Below are positions 1-7,396 of a DNA stretch of 64,000 nucleotides, in pieces. Source of the stretch: Gammaproteobacteria bacterium (lineage in GTDB: Bacteria > Pseudomonadota > Gammaproteobacteria > Pseudomonadales > Azotimanducaceae); NCBI GenBank assembly GCA_026707735.1, contig JAPOWH010000006.1, positions 124,001 to 188,000 of the forward strand, given 5' to 3'. Position 1 is the stretch's first letter. Each line of letters begins with the position of its first letter. Position numbers and translations under genes: made by a program. Below the pieces are notes generated by a model that was given only the letters and a program-made list of their open reading frames with translations, was not told the origin of the DNA and searched no databases.

Positions 1-561
1 GACGTTTCGACAGAGCGATCGCCAATTTAGTTCCTCGGCTATATCGTTCCATTCAAACTCCTGAAGGCTCCAAGCATCCAAGATGTATTCCAGTTCATGC
101 TCCAACAAGCATCTTCGAAAGTAAATCCAGGACGAGGCTCCTCCAGTCAAACTGGCCAGTTCTCCAAGACGTTTTCTGCGCGATATGCAAAACTCTTCTG
201 CAGCTCTTGGGTCTCGGTTTCGGTGCACGTAGAGTGGCCGCCAGTCGGGATGCCGGTACTTCGCTCCCGAAGAAAATATCCAGGAATTGACTCGAGCGTT
301 GTCAACATGGACAAAACCCACTTCGTCGCTTTCAAGGATCCTCCGAACCATTTTCCCCGTTGCCTGCTTGATTGGATCTTCGATTCCTATCGCCCTGGCT
401 CTTCTGAGAATCTCCCAGATTTCTTCCGCGTCTGTGTCGAGGGCGGCTATCGCCGAAATTCCCCTCCGCGACAACAGCTTCATTCGAGACACTAGCGTTT
501 CTTCGTTGAGCAGGCCCCACAACTCATCGATAAATTCTTGGTATTGTGACTTATTCGTCAT
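1..561 (-). CDS. Hypothetical protein, cut by the left window edge
   Basis: An open minus-strand frame of 187 codons runs from an ATG at 561 to the window edge with no stop, so the C-terminus is outside. A GGAG ribosome site sits a few bases before the ATG, which supports this start. The protein is soluble, charged and helical, with no signal peptide or membrane segment. The last visible stretch (EFEWNDIAEEL, near residue 170) has the look of the first helices of a helix-turn-helix, but this is only an impression. I do not recognise the family. It lies in the accessory island, upstream of restriction-modification genes on the same strand but more than 300 bp away from them. Confidence 0.6.
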   Translation of the reverse strand, partial: MTNKSQYQEFIDELWGLLNEETLVSRMKLLSRRGISAIAALDTDAEEIWEILRRARAIGIEDPIKQATGKMVRRILESDEVGFVHVDNARVNSWIFSSGAKYRHPDWRPLYVHRNRDPRAAEEFCISRRKRLGELASLTGGASSWIYFRRCLLEHELEYILDAWSLQEFEWNDIAEELNWRSLCRNV

Positions 562-899
562 CGTATTTCTCCAGGCTCTGTTGGCCTTATTAAGTTTTTA
601 ACGCCATATTGCGTATAAGCTACATGGCTAATGGGGATTATAAAAAGATTTGCTTTCACATGCAAGGTATGTCGACATGATCCACTCAAGACCACGCTGG
701 CGTTAGTGATGAAAGCGGTGGGTAGGTATGGTAGGAAGCCTTCGCTAGTCTGGTCGACGCAAAAATTCTTGACGATCTTCGGGAGAGATTTCGTCTCCTC
801 AATCTCGATCCAAGTCAAGTGGAGGTTGCTTTCAGGGCAAGAAGCGAAAAACCAGGAGGACGCGGACCCTTTCGCAATTCAGGGTCACGGTTCTTTCAA
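562..899. other. Gap with a possible decayed coding frame
   Basis: No convincing intact gene lies here. On the plus strand an open stretch of 74 codons (735-957) reads like protein (it contains LDDLRERFRLLNLDP) but has no ATG or GTG start and is preceded by two in-frame stops (714-716 and 732-734 region). It also runs 58 bp into the 3' end of the minus-strand gene that follows. It may be a remnant or chance. Confidence 0.3.
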
Positions 900-1181
900 T
901 CAGTGCAAGGTCTTGTCAGAGGGCCTATAGCGGCGCACCTGCATTATCGCTTTATCTAGATTTTGACGGAGTACTAGCACAGATTTATATATCTCTTGCG
1001 ATCCTTCACGTTCGTCCATACTCAAGATCTCGTCCAGAAGACCATCGAGACAGAGAAGAAAGTTTTCCGATGTTCGCTGATTCTCAGGAATCTCATCCAT
1101 GAATTTGACGATAGTGAGTGCCAAAGCTTGAAGAAATGCAACCAATGCTTCATTGTCGCGAGACTCTTCGGATGTGGTCAA
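900..1181 (-). CDS. Small protein coupled to the restriction endonuclease
   Basis: A 93-residue acidic, mostly helical protein with no recognisable motif. Its TTG start overlaps the stop codon of the restriction endonuclease gene, so it is translated from the same message and probably by translational coupling. The conserved order methyltransferase, endonuclease, small protein suggests a role with the restriction-modification pair, but I see no helix-turn-helix that would make it a classical C (controller) protein and no Vsr-type nuclease motif. Function unknown. An unrelated cargo gene that has simply joined the operon is the alternative. Confidence 0.6.
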   Translation of the reverse strand: MTTSEESRDNEALVAFLQALALTIVKFMDEIPENQRTSENFLLCLDGLLDEILSMDEREGSQEIYKSVLVLRQNLDKAIMQVRRYRPSDKTLH

Positions 1182-1879
1182 ATGTCAAGCTCCTCGGACT
1201 CTCCATAGAGCTCTTCGAGCGAATCCTCTAAGACTCTAAACGCAGTGCCATGATTTCGGGCGCTTTCCGTCCCTCTATCGTGTAGTCTCAAATCGATGAT
1301 CACGTCTCCCAGCCTGATCTTCTCCTTTAGCATCTCCTTGGTTGGCCCGCCAGACAGCAGTTTCGCTTGGTGATAGTTGAAGTGCTCGGCTCCATCCCTC
1401 ACGTCCACTAAGGCTTTGACCAGCAGGAGATTACCGACCTTTTCGTCGAACCGTTCAGAGATGTCCGCCAGATTCCATTCGAGAAGAATGGTTTGATCCA
1501 TGCTGCTGGACAGGCGGATGCACGCATCGTCCACTGAGAGACGCAACCCTCGAAGGTTTGGATCTGCCGTCACGCTTTGATATAGCCCTAGCCTACCATT
1601 CTTGTCTTCGGTGCCGTAGCGTCTTATCGCGTCCATTTGCCCAATTTTCCATGCCGCTTTGTTGAACGTGAATAATGTGGTCATTCCGGTATGTCCTTCA
1701 CGCTTGGCCTTCAGTTCGAATGTCCCGAGATCCGGAAGATGGATATTGTTCTCCTGGATTCCGAGCAGCGTTTCCAGCGTAAACCCGACGCCGGTTGGAC
1801 CCTTCCGCTTTGTTCTCACAAAACCGAGCTCCCTCACTTCGGAAAGTTTGGTCGTGATCTCTTCTCGAGTCCAATTCAT
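1178..1879 (-). CDS. Type II restriction endonuclease, MvaI/BcnI family
   Basis: A 233-residue protein with the layout of MvaI/BcnI restriction enzymes, which cut within CC-rich sites as monomers. The PD-(D/E)XK active site is visible as NIHLPDLGTFELKAKR: Asp50, Glu55 and Lys57 are the likely catalytic triad. The preceding GVGFTLETLLGI is typical of the family. The ATG directly follows the TGA of the methyltransferase gene with no gap, and the 3' end overlaps the next small gene. MvaI cuts CCWGG and BcnI cuts CCSGG; the sequence alone does not tell which site this enzyme prefers. The frame is intact, so the enzyme may well be active. Confidence 0.85.
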   Translation of the reverse strand: MNWTREEITTKLSEVRELGFVRTKRKGPTGVGFTLETLLGIQENNIHLPDLGTFELKAKREGHTGMTTLFTFNKAAWKIGQMDAIRRYGTEDKNGRLGLYQSVTADPNLRGLRLSVDDACIRLSSSMDQTILLEWNLADISERFDEKVGNLLLVKALVDVRDGAEHFNYHQAKLLSGGPTKEMLKEKIRLGDVIIDLRLHDRGTESARNHGTAFRVLEDSLEELYGESEELDI

Positions 1880-3124
1880 TCAGGGGTCCTTACGACAAAC
1901 AACGATGTATTCCATTGACATGGTGTTCGACTTGCATCCCGTGACGTTGGTCGGTGAATTCCGCGACGGCATGACCTTGTTGCTGATTTCTCTTATCGAA
2001 ATCGAATCGAACGCAAGTCCCATTGCCACCATGAAGGAGGCTGTGATCTGATCCATGGGAATCTTCTGGTTCTTCACTGTTCGGTTGCCTACGACAAAGC
2101 ACATGTAGCCGCCAGGTTTCAAGCATCGTGAAATATTCGTCAGAGCCCGATGATAGCCACTGAAAAAACGCAACACTTCCATAGCGCGTTTGGGGTCAGC
2201 TTCATCTATACGCTCAACGACATCCATCAAAACGCCATGCCGTGCGAGTTCATGGCCAATGCACTTTTTATTGCCCAGCGACAACTTGTAGTAGCCGCAG
2301 TCCACCTGAAAATCCGGAGTCAAATCGTTCGTCCACTCAAATCCAAAGCTGGTGTACTGCTCGTACGCAACGGTGGTTCCGCTGTCGCCATAGGGCGGGG
2401 ACGTGAGAATCATGTCCGCTTCGATGTCGTTGGGAATGTCAGTCTCGACATCCCGCAGCTCCAGTCTCGCATCCCGGCTTGGCAGTTCGTCTTGCAGAAA
2501 TGCTTCAATCATCGCATTCGCGTGGGACAGGAACAGCGGAAGAACTTCGTTCTTCATGCACAAACGCTTCGCCTCATGCATGCGGTATCTTTTGAACTCA
2601 CCGTTTCTCGTGAACGACTGATTGCGACAGACAAGTGCGAAGCATGCCGTGAAGAAGCTGGAATAGCGGTAGGTCTTTCTTCTCAGAACATGACGAATTC
2701 TGCCGAGATCGCCAACAACTCGAGGGTCGTACCAAGTGTCGATATTCCTAATTGGAGGTATGTCCTTTGCCCCCTTTCCGACAATCGTTTCTCTAAGATC
2801 CTTGAATTCATTTCGAAGCGTCCCTTCGTCATAGTTCATTGCCTTCGCCTTGGATATCAGCAGCGCAATCGGGTTGATGTCAAATCCGACCACGTCGTGT
2901 CCATGCATGATTCCCTGCAGCAAAGTCACTCCGCTGCCGCAAAACGGATCAAGGATCACACTACGAGCATTGCCGACGTATTTTTCGACAAGATGATCGA
3001 CGAGCAATGGATGCAGCATGGCGGGATAGGGATGTATCCGATGCCTGTCGCGAAGCAACGGCTCGCCTCGAAAGGAAAGCGGATCGCAATGAGTTCTTGG
3101 ATATTTCGAAGGATCCAGTTTCAA
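1880..3124 (-). CDS. DNA methyltransferase, N4-cytosine type (modification partner)
   Basis: A 414-residue SAM-dependent DNA methyltransferase that should protect the host from the adjacent endonuclease. The SAM-binding motif I is DPFCGSGVT (residues 59-67) and the catalytic motif IV is TSPPYG (near residue 240). SPPY is typical of N4-cytosine enzymes, which matches the chemistry of the MvaI and BcnI systems. A late GGYMCFVVGNR segment resembles the conserved beta-strand region of these enzymes. The start is a TTG about 8 bases after an AGGG. The gene is first in a three-gene operon (methyltransferase, endonuclease, small protein). An N6-adenine specificity is less likely because the motif is SPPY rather than DPPY. 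Confidence 0.85.
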   Translation of the reverse strand: MKLDPSKYPRTHCDPLSFRGEPLLRDRHRIHPYPAMLHPLLVDHLVEKYVGNARSVILDPFCGSGVTLLQGIMHGHDVVGFDINPIALLISKAKAMNYDEGTLRNEFKDLRETIVGKGAKDIPPIRNIDTWYDPRVVGDLGRIRHVLRRKTYRYSSFFTACFALVCRNQSFTRNGEFKRYRMHEAKRLCMKNEVLPLFLSHANAMIEAFLQDELPSRDARLELRDVETDIPNDIEADMILTSPPYGDSGTTVAYEQYTSFGFEWTNDLTPDFQVDCGYYKLSLGNKKCIGHELARHGVLMDVVERIDEADPKRAMEVLRFFSGYHRALTNISRCLKPGGYMCFVVGNRTVKNQKIPMDQITASFMVAMGLAFDSISIREISNKVMPSRNSPTNVTGCKSNTMSMEYIVVCRKDP

Positions 3125-3181
3125 TTATTCAACCCTGCTGACTTGAAATGCTCAAAGATTGTACTGTATGAGTGTTCAGTT

Positions 3182-3424
3182 TCAAGATGCGGCTTCGTAA
3201 GTACGGGCAATAGTCGATCTACTGATGCCAAACAGTCTCGAGAGTTCGGATAGCGATCTTCCCTCGTTTCGCATTTTGACCATCTCTCTGCGTTGATCCT
3301 TGTTCAAAGCAAACGGGCGACCGCCAGATCTGCCCATGGCTCGAGCTGCAGTCAGCCCTTCCATGGTTCGCTGACGAATGATATCTCGCTCGAACTCGGC
3401 GATGACCCCGAACACGTGAAAGAC
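3182..3424 (-). pseudogene. C-terminal fragment of a serine resolvase
   Basis: About 81 codons that closely match the C-terminal half of the intact resolvase at 5435-5998: both contain FHVFGVIAEFERD, GRSGGRPFAL and RNEGRSLSELSRLF. The catalytic N-terminal domain, including the serine, is missing. The match stops near 3424, 12 bp from the 3' end of the next gene, so the fragment abuts foreign sequence. The helix-turn-helix DNA-binding part is retained and could in principle be expressed, but with no start of its own it is best regarded as a remnant left by recombination or insertion. Confidence 0.85.
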
Positions 3425-3435
3425 CCCGCTGCAAA

Positions 3436-4815
3436 TTAGATGAGAATTAGTTCCGCGATATCCTCCAGACACCCTATTTCAACCGCTATGGGTTCTAGTT
3501 TGTCCCGATATGGTATTGGTTTCCAGACTAAACGAAATTCGTGTTGATATGCGTAACGCAACGACTTTGTCATATGTACAGGCATCCAATTTAAGTCGAC
3601 CACACTTGAGACATAGGCACCGACAGGGTCTTCATAGTTGATGAACCCACAATCGAATGAAGTATCTTTTTTGGTCTCCTGCATTCTCGCGTATACACGC
3701 TGAATGAATGGTTTCCGTTCTACTGTGACACACGCTGTGCTGCCGAAGTCCGAAAACAGTCTTGGGGAGAGTTTCCCTGCCAAGCAGTAGGACCAATAAT
3801 CCGTCTCCAGATTTATACCGACACTTGCATATTCATCCATAGCAAGTTCGGGAGCATCAAAGATACGGACAAAATCCAAGGTTGAGTGAACATTAAAATT
3901 GGATGGTCCAGACTGCTTGTCAAGAAATTTTCTTGGGGCTCCTCTTGTTGCAAATCCGCCTTTGAACATCAATCTACGTTCATTATCCCGGACAGCTTGA
4001 TTATGTTGCGGTTTGTCATATGTGGAAGCTGGATTGATCCAGACCAGTCCATGCCTATACAGCCGCTCCATGTCTTCCAGTCTCCCATACTTGACCAGCA
4101 CCTCTTTCATTATCGATTTGCCAGATATGGACATGACTGCTCTTTCGCATAGGTCTTTGTCCCTCAATGGATCTACAGGTTCAATGCTCGGATCGAGATT
4201 TCCTTGATGTGGTGGTTCACCCCGGATGCGCATTTCTTCAGCGACATGCTGAAACAACCTGTGCCATACTGTATTCGTGGTAAGGTCAACTTTCCCACTG
4301 TTGTGCAATACGAGAAGATTGCCCCAGATGTCTTGAAGTCTCTGGTTGAGCTCGCTCCGAGTTTCGAATCTCAAATACCTGTTTGATTGGTATTCCGAGT
4401 TCCATTCTGCGTAAAAACTATCGTCGATAGTGATGGAAGAAGGTTTATCAACAGTATCGGGGCGCTCAATGACCCTAAGATCTAGAATTTGATCACAAGT
4501 AATAGCAGGAATTTCACGACACTTTTGCACCGTTACGCTGTGTTTTTCGCCATGATTGAAAGACCAATCCAAAATGACAAATTTCCGAATATTCTTGCGT
4601 GGCGCATCGGAACGGCCAATAAGCATACGCGCCAAGTGGTATCGCTCAGCATCGTTTGCCGGACGACTAGGCACACCCACAATTCCCCTAATTTGCCATC
4701 TTCTGGTCTTATCGGAATAATCCACTAGGACATTCAATGTAATTCCCCACGATGAAGATCTACCAGCTGCGCCTGCCCAGTTCTGGCGCACTTTGCTGAT
4801 TTCTTGCCCATCCAT
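3436..4815 (-). CDS. DUF2971-like protein, possible defence protein
   Basis: A 459-residue soluble protein. The C-terminal half has the run of features I associate with DUF2971 proteins: an early RLYRHGLVWINPASTYDKP, a middle YWSYCLAG, and a late YAYQHEFRLVWKP followed by ELI at the end. DUF2971 genes are often found in phage-defence neighbourhoods. The N-terminal 200 residues are not recognisable. The ATG is preceded by a TTGGAG ribosome site. It lies 18 bp after the gene for a small membrane protein on the same strand, and the pair is bracketed by a full and a truncated resolvase. The domain assignment is by eye and tentative; the real biochemical activity is unknown. Confidence 0.5.
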   Translation of the reverse strand: MDGQEISKVRQNWAGAAGRSSSWGITLNVLVDYSDKTRRWQIRGIVGVPSRPANDAERYHLARMLIGRSDAPRKNIRKFVILDWSFNHGEKHSVTVQKCREIPAITCDQILDLRVIERPDTVDKPSSITIDDSFYAEWNSEYQSNRYLRFETRSELNQRLQDIWGNLLVLHNSGKVDLTTNTVWHRLFQHVAEEMRIRGEPPHQGNLDPSIEPVDPLRDKDLCERAVMSISGKSIMKEVLVKYGRLEDMERLYRHGLVWINPASTYDKPQHNQAVRDNERRLMFKGGFATRGAPRKFLDKQSGPSNFNVHSTLDFVRIFDAPELAMDEYASVGINLETDYWSYCLAGKLSPRLFSDFGSTACVTVERKPFIQRVYARMQETKKDTSFDCGFINYEDPVGAYVSSVVDLNWMPVHMTKSLRYAYQHEFRLVWKPIPYRDKLEPIAVEIGCLEDIAELILI

Positions 4816-4833
4816 ATGAACTCCAATCGTTCG

Positions 4834-5355
4834 CTACAGAAGAAAATCGGAATCGGGTACCTTTGAAAATAGAAAAGCAGAGCTCCTATAAACAGTCTTT
4901 GTAGTCGTTGTACACTTGACACGAACCTTTATTTCCGTTGTATTGGATATACCGTGCAGTCGGGAAGGGTGATGCAACCTCCTAAGTAAATTAGAGGCGT
5001 TTTCTACAGGGATATACCAAGACTCTTCAGTCTCAGACGGTAGTACTGCTGGAAAATTTGGGTGCGAATAACCGGTAGGCGCATAAGGAAGCACCGGCAT
5101 ACCAAAACACCGACAAAACATGATGCGAAGATCTTTGATTGTGAGGTCCTTATCACTTTTGTTGGTCACATTGATCTGCAGTACCGGTCCAATAAAGCCT
5201 AGGTCTCTCCGCTCAGGGCGCACCGTAACAGGTATTTTCTCGACGCGAATTTCGACATGAAAGAATCTCTTCCGCATCCAAGAAACAAATACAGTTGTAA
5301 CAGCAATGATGGCAGCTATAACGAGCCCTGCGAGGATTTGCTCTATGATCGACAC
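4834..5355 (-). CDS. Small membrane-anchored protein, partner of the DUF2971-like gene
   Basis: A 173-residue protein with one N-terminal membrane helix (about residues 5-28, IEQILAGLVIAAIIAVTTVF), then a basic stop-transfer stretch (WMRKRFFH) and a beta-rich domain of about 140 residues. The basic residues after the helix suggest the domain is cytoplasmic. Start is GTG. It is followed 18 bp later by the 459-residue gene and both probably form one transcript. The membrane plus cytosolic pairing is reminiscent of two-gene abortive-infection systems, where one partner senses and the other damages the membrane, but nothing in the sequence proves this. Family not recognised. Confidence 0.6.
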   Translation of the reverse strand: MSIIEQILAGLVIAAIIAVTTVFVSWMRKRFFHVEIRVEKIPVTVRPERRDLGFIGPVLQINVTNKSDKDLTIKDLRIMFCRCFGMPVLPYAPTGYSHPNFPAVLPSETEESWYIPVENASNLLRRLHHPSRLHGISNTTEIKVRVKCTTTTKTVYRSSAFLFSKVPDSDFLL

Positions 5356-5434
5356 GACATACCGAACTGCAGAGATTGAAAGAAAACCAGCATTAGATCT
5401 GATAGACCCTTATTCATGGTCTTTCTTAAAATGG

Positions 5435-5998
5435 TCAGGCACGAACTACATCTTTACTCGCACACGTGCGAGCGATGGTGGCTCTACTTATATCGAACAA
5501 TCTTGAGAGCTCGGACAGCGATCGTCCCTCGTTTCGCATTCTGACTACTTCAATACGCTGATCGCGATTGAGAGCGAAGGGCCGACCTCCTGATCTCCCT
5601 CTAGCTCTTGCTGCAGCAAGCCCTTCCAGTGTCCTTTGACGTATGCGATCCCGCTCGAACTCGGCAATGACCCCGAACACATGGAAGATCAGTTTCCCAT
5701 GAGGAGAGCTCGTGTCGATCGACTCGTCCAACGACTGAAACTGCGCTCCTGAGGCATCAATTCTGGCCGTCAGATCCAGTAGATCCTTTAGAGATCTCGA
5801 AAGTCGATCGAGCTTGACCACTACCACAGTGTCGCCCAGTCGTAAGTAGTCAAGCATTTCGTTCAGGACAGGTCTTTTTCGATCCCCTCCCGAGCACCGT
5901 TCCCGATAGATCTTCTCGCATCCTTGAGCTTGCAATTGATCGACTTGGGACGCGAGATTCTGCTCAAGGGTCGAAACCCTTGCGTACCCGATTTTCAT
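5435..5998 (-). CDS. Serine resolvase / DNA invertase, Tn3 type
   Basis: A 187-residue small serine recombinase. The N-terminus MKIGYARVST carries the catalytic Ser9, VKLDRLSRSLKDLL is the conserved arginine-rich active-site segment, FHVFGVIAEFERDRI begins the long E helix, and the C-terminal part (about 140-185) is a helix-turn-helix that binds the recombination site. Length is normal for the family. A truncated relative lies at 3182-3424 in the same orientation, so this gene and the fragment form direct repeats around a two-gene cassette. No transposase of Tn3 type is present in the window; it may be a lone resolvase left from a larger element. Confidence 0.92.
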   Translation of the reverse strand: MKIGYARVSTLEQNLASQVDQLQAQGCEKIYRERCSGGDRKRPVLNEMLDYLRLGDTVVVVKLDRLSRSLKDLLDLTARIDASGAQFQSLDESIDTSSPHGKLIFHVFGVIAEFERDRIRQRTLEGLAAARARGRSGGRPFALNRDQRIEVVRMRNEGRSLSELSRLFDISRATIARTCASKDVVRA

Positions 5999-6347
5999 AC
6001 AACCATAAAGGAATTGTTAGGTGTCAGCAATGGTACCAAAATCAAATTGTTTTTTGGACAGGTTTACGAGACACCTGAGGTGGGGCGTTGAAGATCTTTC
6101 TCTATCTGTGAATTAACGGTCGTTTGTGAACTAGGTCTAAGAGCTGAACAACCCGCTCGCAGCCACAATGAATCTTGTATCCAATGTATGACCGGATCCG
6201 GATTCAGCTCCCGCAATCACTAGCAGTTCCGCCCGCCAGCAGAACATTGAACACTTCAGCCATGAACTATTTCTGCTCTACATCGGCCATTGCGTTGAGA
6301 TACGGGATCACAAGGCCCTGCCCCCGAAGGATTTTAGACAGCGCACT
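5999..6347. other. Gap upstream of the resolvase
   Basis: I see no gene in this 349-bp stretch. Immediately upstream of the resolvase start is an AT-rich segment with an inverted AGGTGTC/GACACCT pair, listed separately. The rest shows no clear coding frame or hairpin. Confidence 0.4.
6021..6078. repeat. Inverted pair upstream of resolvase, candidate res site
   Basis: AGGTGTC at 6021-6027 and GACACCT at 6072-6078 form an inverted pair with a 44-bp AT-rich spacer, 23 bp upstream of the resolvase start. Resolvases commonly bind sites just upstream of their own gene. The arm length (7 bp) is short and the internal sub-site structure is not obvious, so this is only a candidate. Confidence 0.3.
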
Positions 6348-6941
6348 CTACAGCACTGTAAACGAAACGTAGGTGGTGCACCGAACTAATTTTTGCCAAA
6401 AGTCCAGCATGTCGCTACAAACAGCATGTTCTGTGTGCTTGCCATTTCTGAGATTCCAGTAGCGAATCGAATTGAAATCCTTTGCATAAGTCCAATTTCC
6501 GTGTGCCAACGCATTTCTAAAGCAATAAAGTGGACTGTCTTTGCGCGTAAGATACTCGGCACACTTCCTTGTTTGGAACTCTTGGGGCAGCATCTTTTTA
6601 AGAGGAGTGATACACGGTTCACGCATGTACACGAAGCACATGTAATTTTGAACTGTTACCTTCGCTCTTGTAATTTCGGGAAATTCATCAAGCCCCGATT
6701 GCCTAGTGTTGTCCATGAACATCTGAAAGGCATGAATTTCGGCCATTCTGTCCGCGAAACTTATAGGGACCACACCCGAAATTCTGTCGCGAATTTTTCT
6801 CCTATTCGTATCAGTGAGGCCATACAGCTCCTCGGCCATTGTCGATGCCAAGCGTTCTACCGTCGACGCACGCACGTTGACATTTGTACGCAGTTTGTTC
6901 CGATGAACCGCCATTTGTTGATCGAGGAATTCAAAGCTCAT
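6348..6941 (-). CDS. HEPN-motif protein, possible RNase toxin
   Basis: A 197-residue helical protein whose C-terminal part contains CFRNALAHGNW: Arg142 and His147 fit the RN-x3-H catalytic motif of HEPN-domain RNases. The start at 6941 is preferred over an ATG 42 bases upstream because GAAGGAG lies 6 bases before it. No nucleotidyltransferase antitoxin gene of the MNT type is adjacent, so this is not the usual HEPN/MNT toxin pair. HEPN proteins act in many phage-defence systems by cutting RNA. No membrane segment is seen. Motif assignment is by pattern alone; some HEPN-like folds have lost catalysis, but here both residues are present. Confidence 0.6.
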   Translation of the reverse strand: MSFEFLDQQMAVHRNKLRTNVNVRASTVERLASTMAEELYGLTDTNRRKIRDRISGVVPISFADRMAEIHAFQMFMDNTRQSGLDEFPEITRAKVTVQNYMCFVYMREPCITPLKKMLPQEFQTRKCAEYLTRKDSPLYCFRNALAHGNWTYAKDFNSIRYWNLRNGKHTEHAVCSDMLDFWQKLVRCTTYVSFTVL

Positions 6942-7217
6942 TGATTCTCCTTCCAGATGTTCGCCATTCGTCAAGACGTTCAAAACGCCTTGTACTTCTC
7001 GTTTCTTGAAAGGTTTGCCTTCTAGAATTGCGCTCTGAAGCCCTGGAATTGAATCTACCCGGGTAAATGCTCATCGAGGGCAGTACAGAGGACATTCACC
7101 AGTCCCACGCCCAATCGTCGTGTCGTGTCCTAACGCGAGAGTTCCCTCGCTAGTCTCTGTCAGGTGGTTCGTTGTCCAATTCCTGATCCGGAACGTCACA
7201 CTCCTCCGCTGTCGTCG

Positions 7218-7391
7218 TTACTCGAGCTCATCAAGGTCAGACCCGTCCATCATCGCTTGAAGAGTGGTGGGCCGCTCCGAAAAGGAAGCTGCTGGCGGCC
7301 GCTCGATGCCTATGTCGTACTTTCTGCCGCGTTCATTTCTGGACTATTCACATCTAGACGGAACCTCAACCCAAGAGAACTGTATCGGCAC
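7218..7391 (-). pseudogene. Small ORF interrupted by an in-frame TAG
   Basis: A GTG at 7391, preceded by AAAGGA, opens a short frame that stops at an in-frame TAG after 15 codons (7344-7346) and then continues with protein-like sequence (RGRKYDIGIERPP, then DGSDLDELE) to a TAA at 7218. It sits directly after the ATPase-like gene on the same strand. The hydrophilic acidic C-terminus looks like a genuine protein end. A nonsense mutation in a small accessory gene is the simplest reading. Product unknown. Confidence 0.3.
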
Positions 7392-7396
7392 ATCCT

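Noticed and set aside
2150..3253. 367-codon plus-strand frame opposite the methyltransferase
   Set aside because: The minus strand holds methyltransferase motifs I and IV; the plus frame is a shadow without recognisable features.
6393..6944. 183-codon plus-strand frame opposite the HEPN gene
   Set aside because: The minus-strand frame has a good ribosome site and the HEPN motif; the plus frame has neither.
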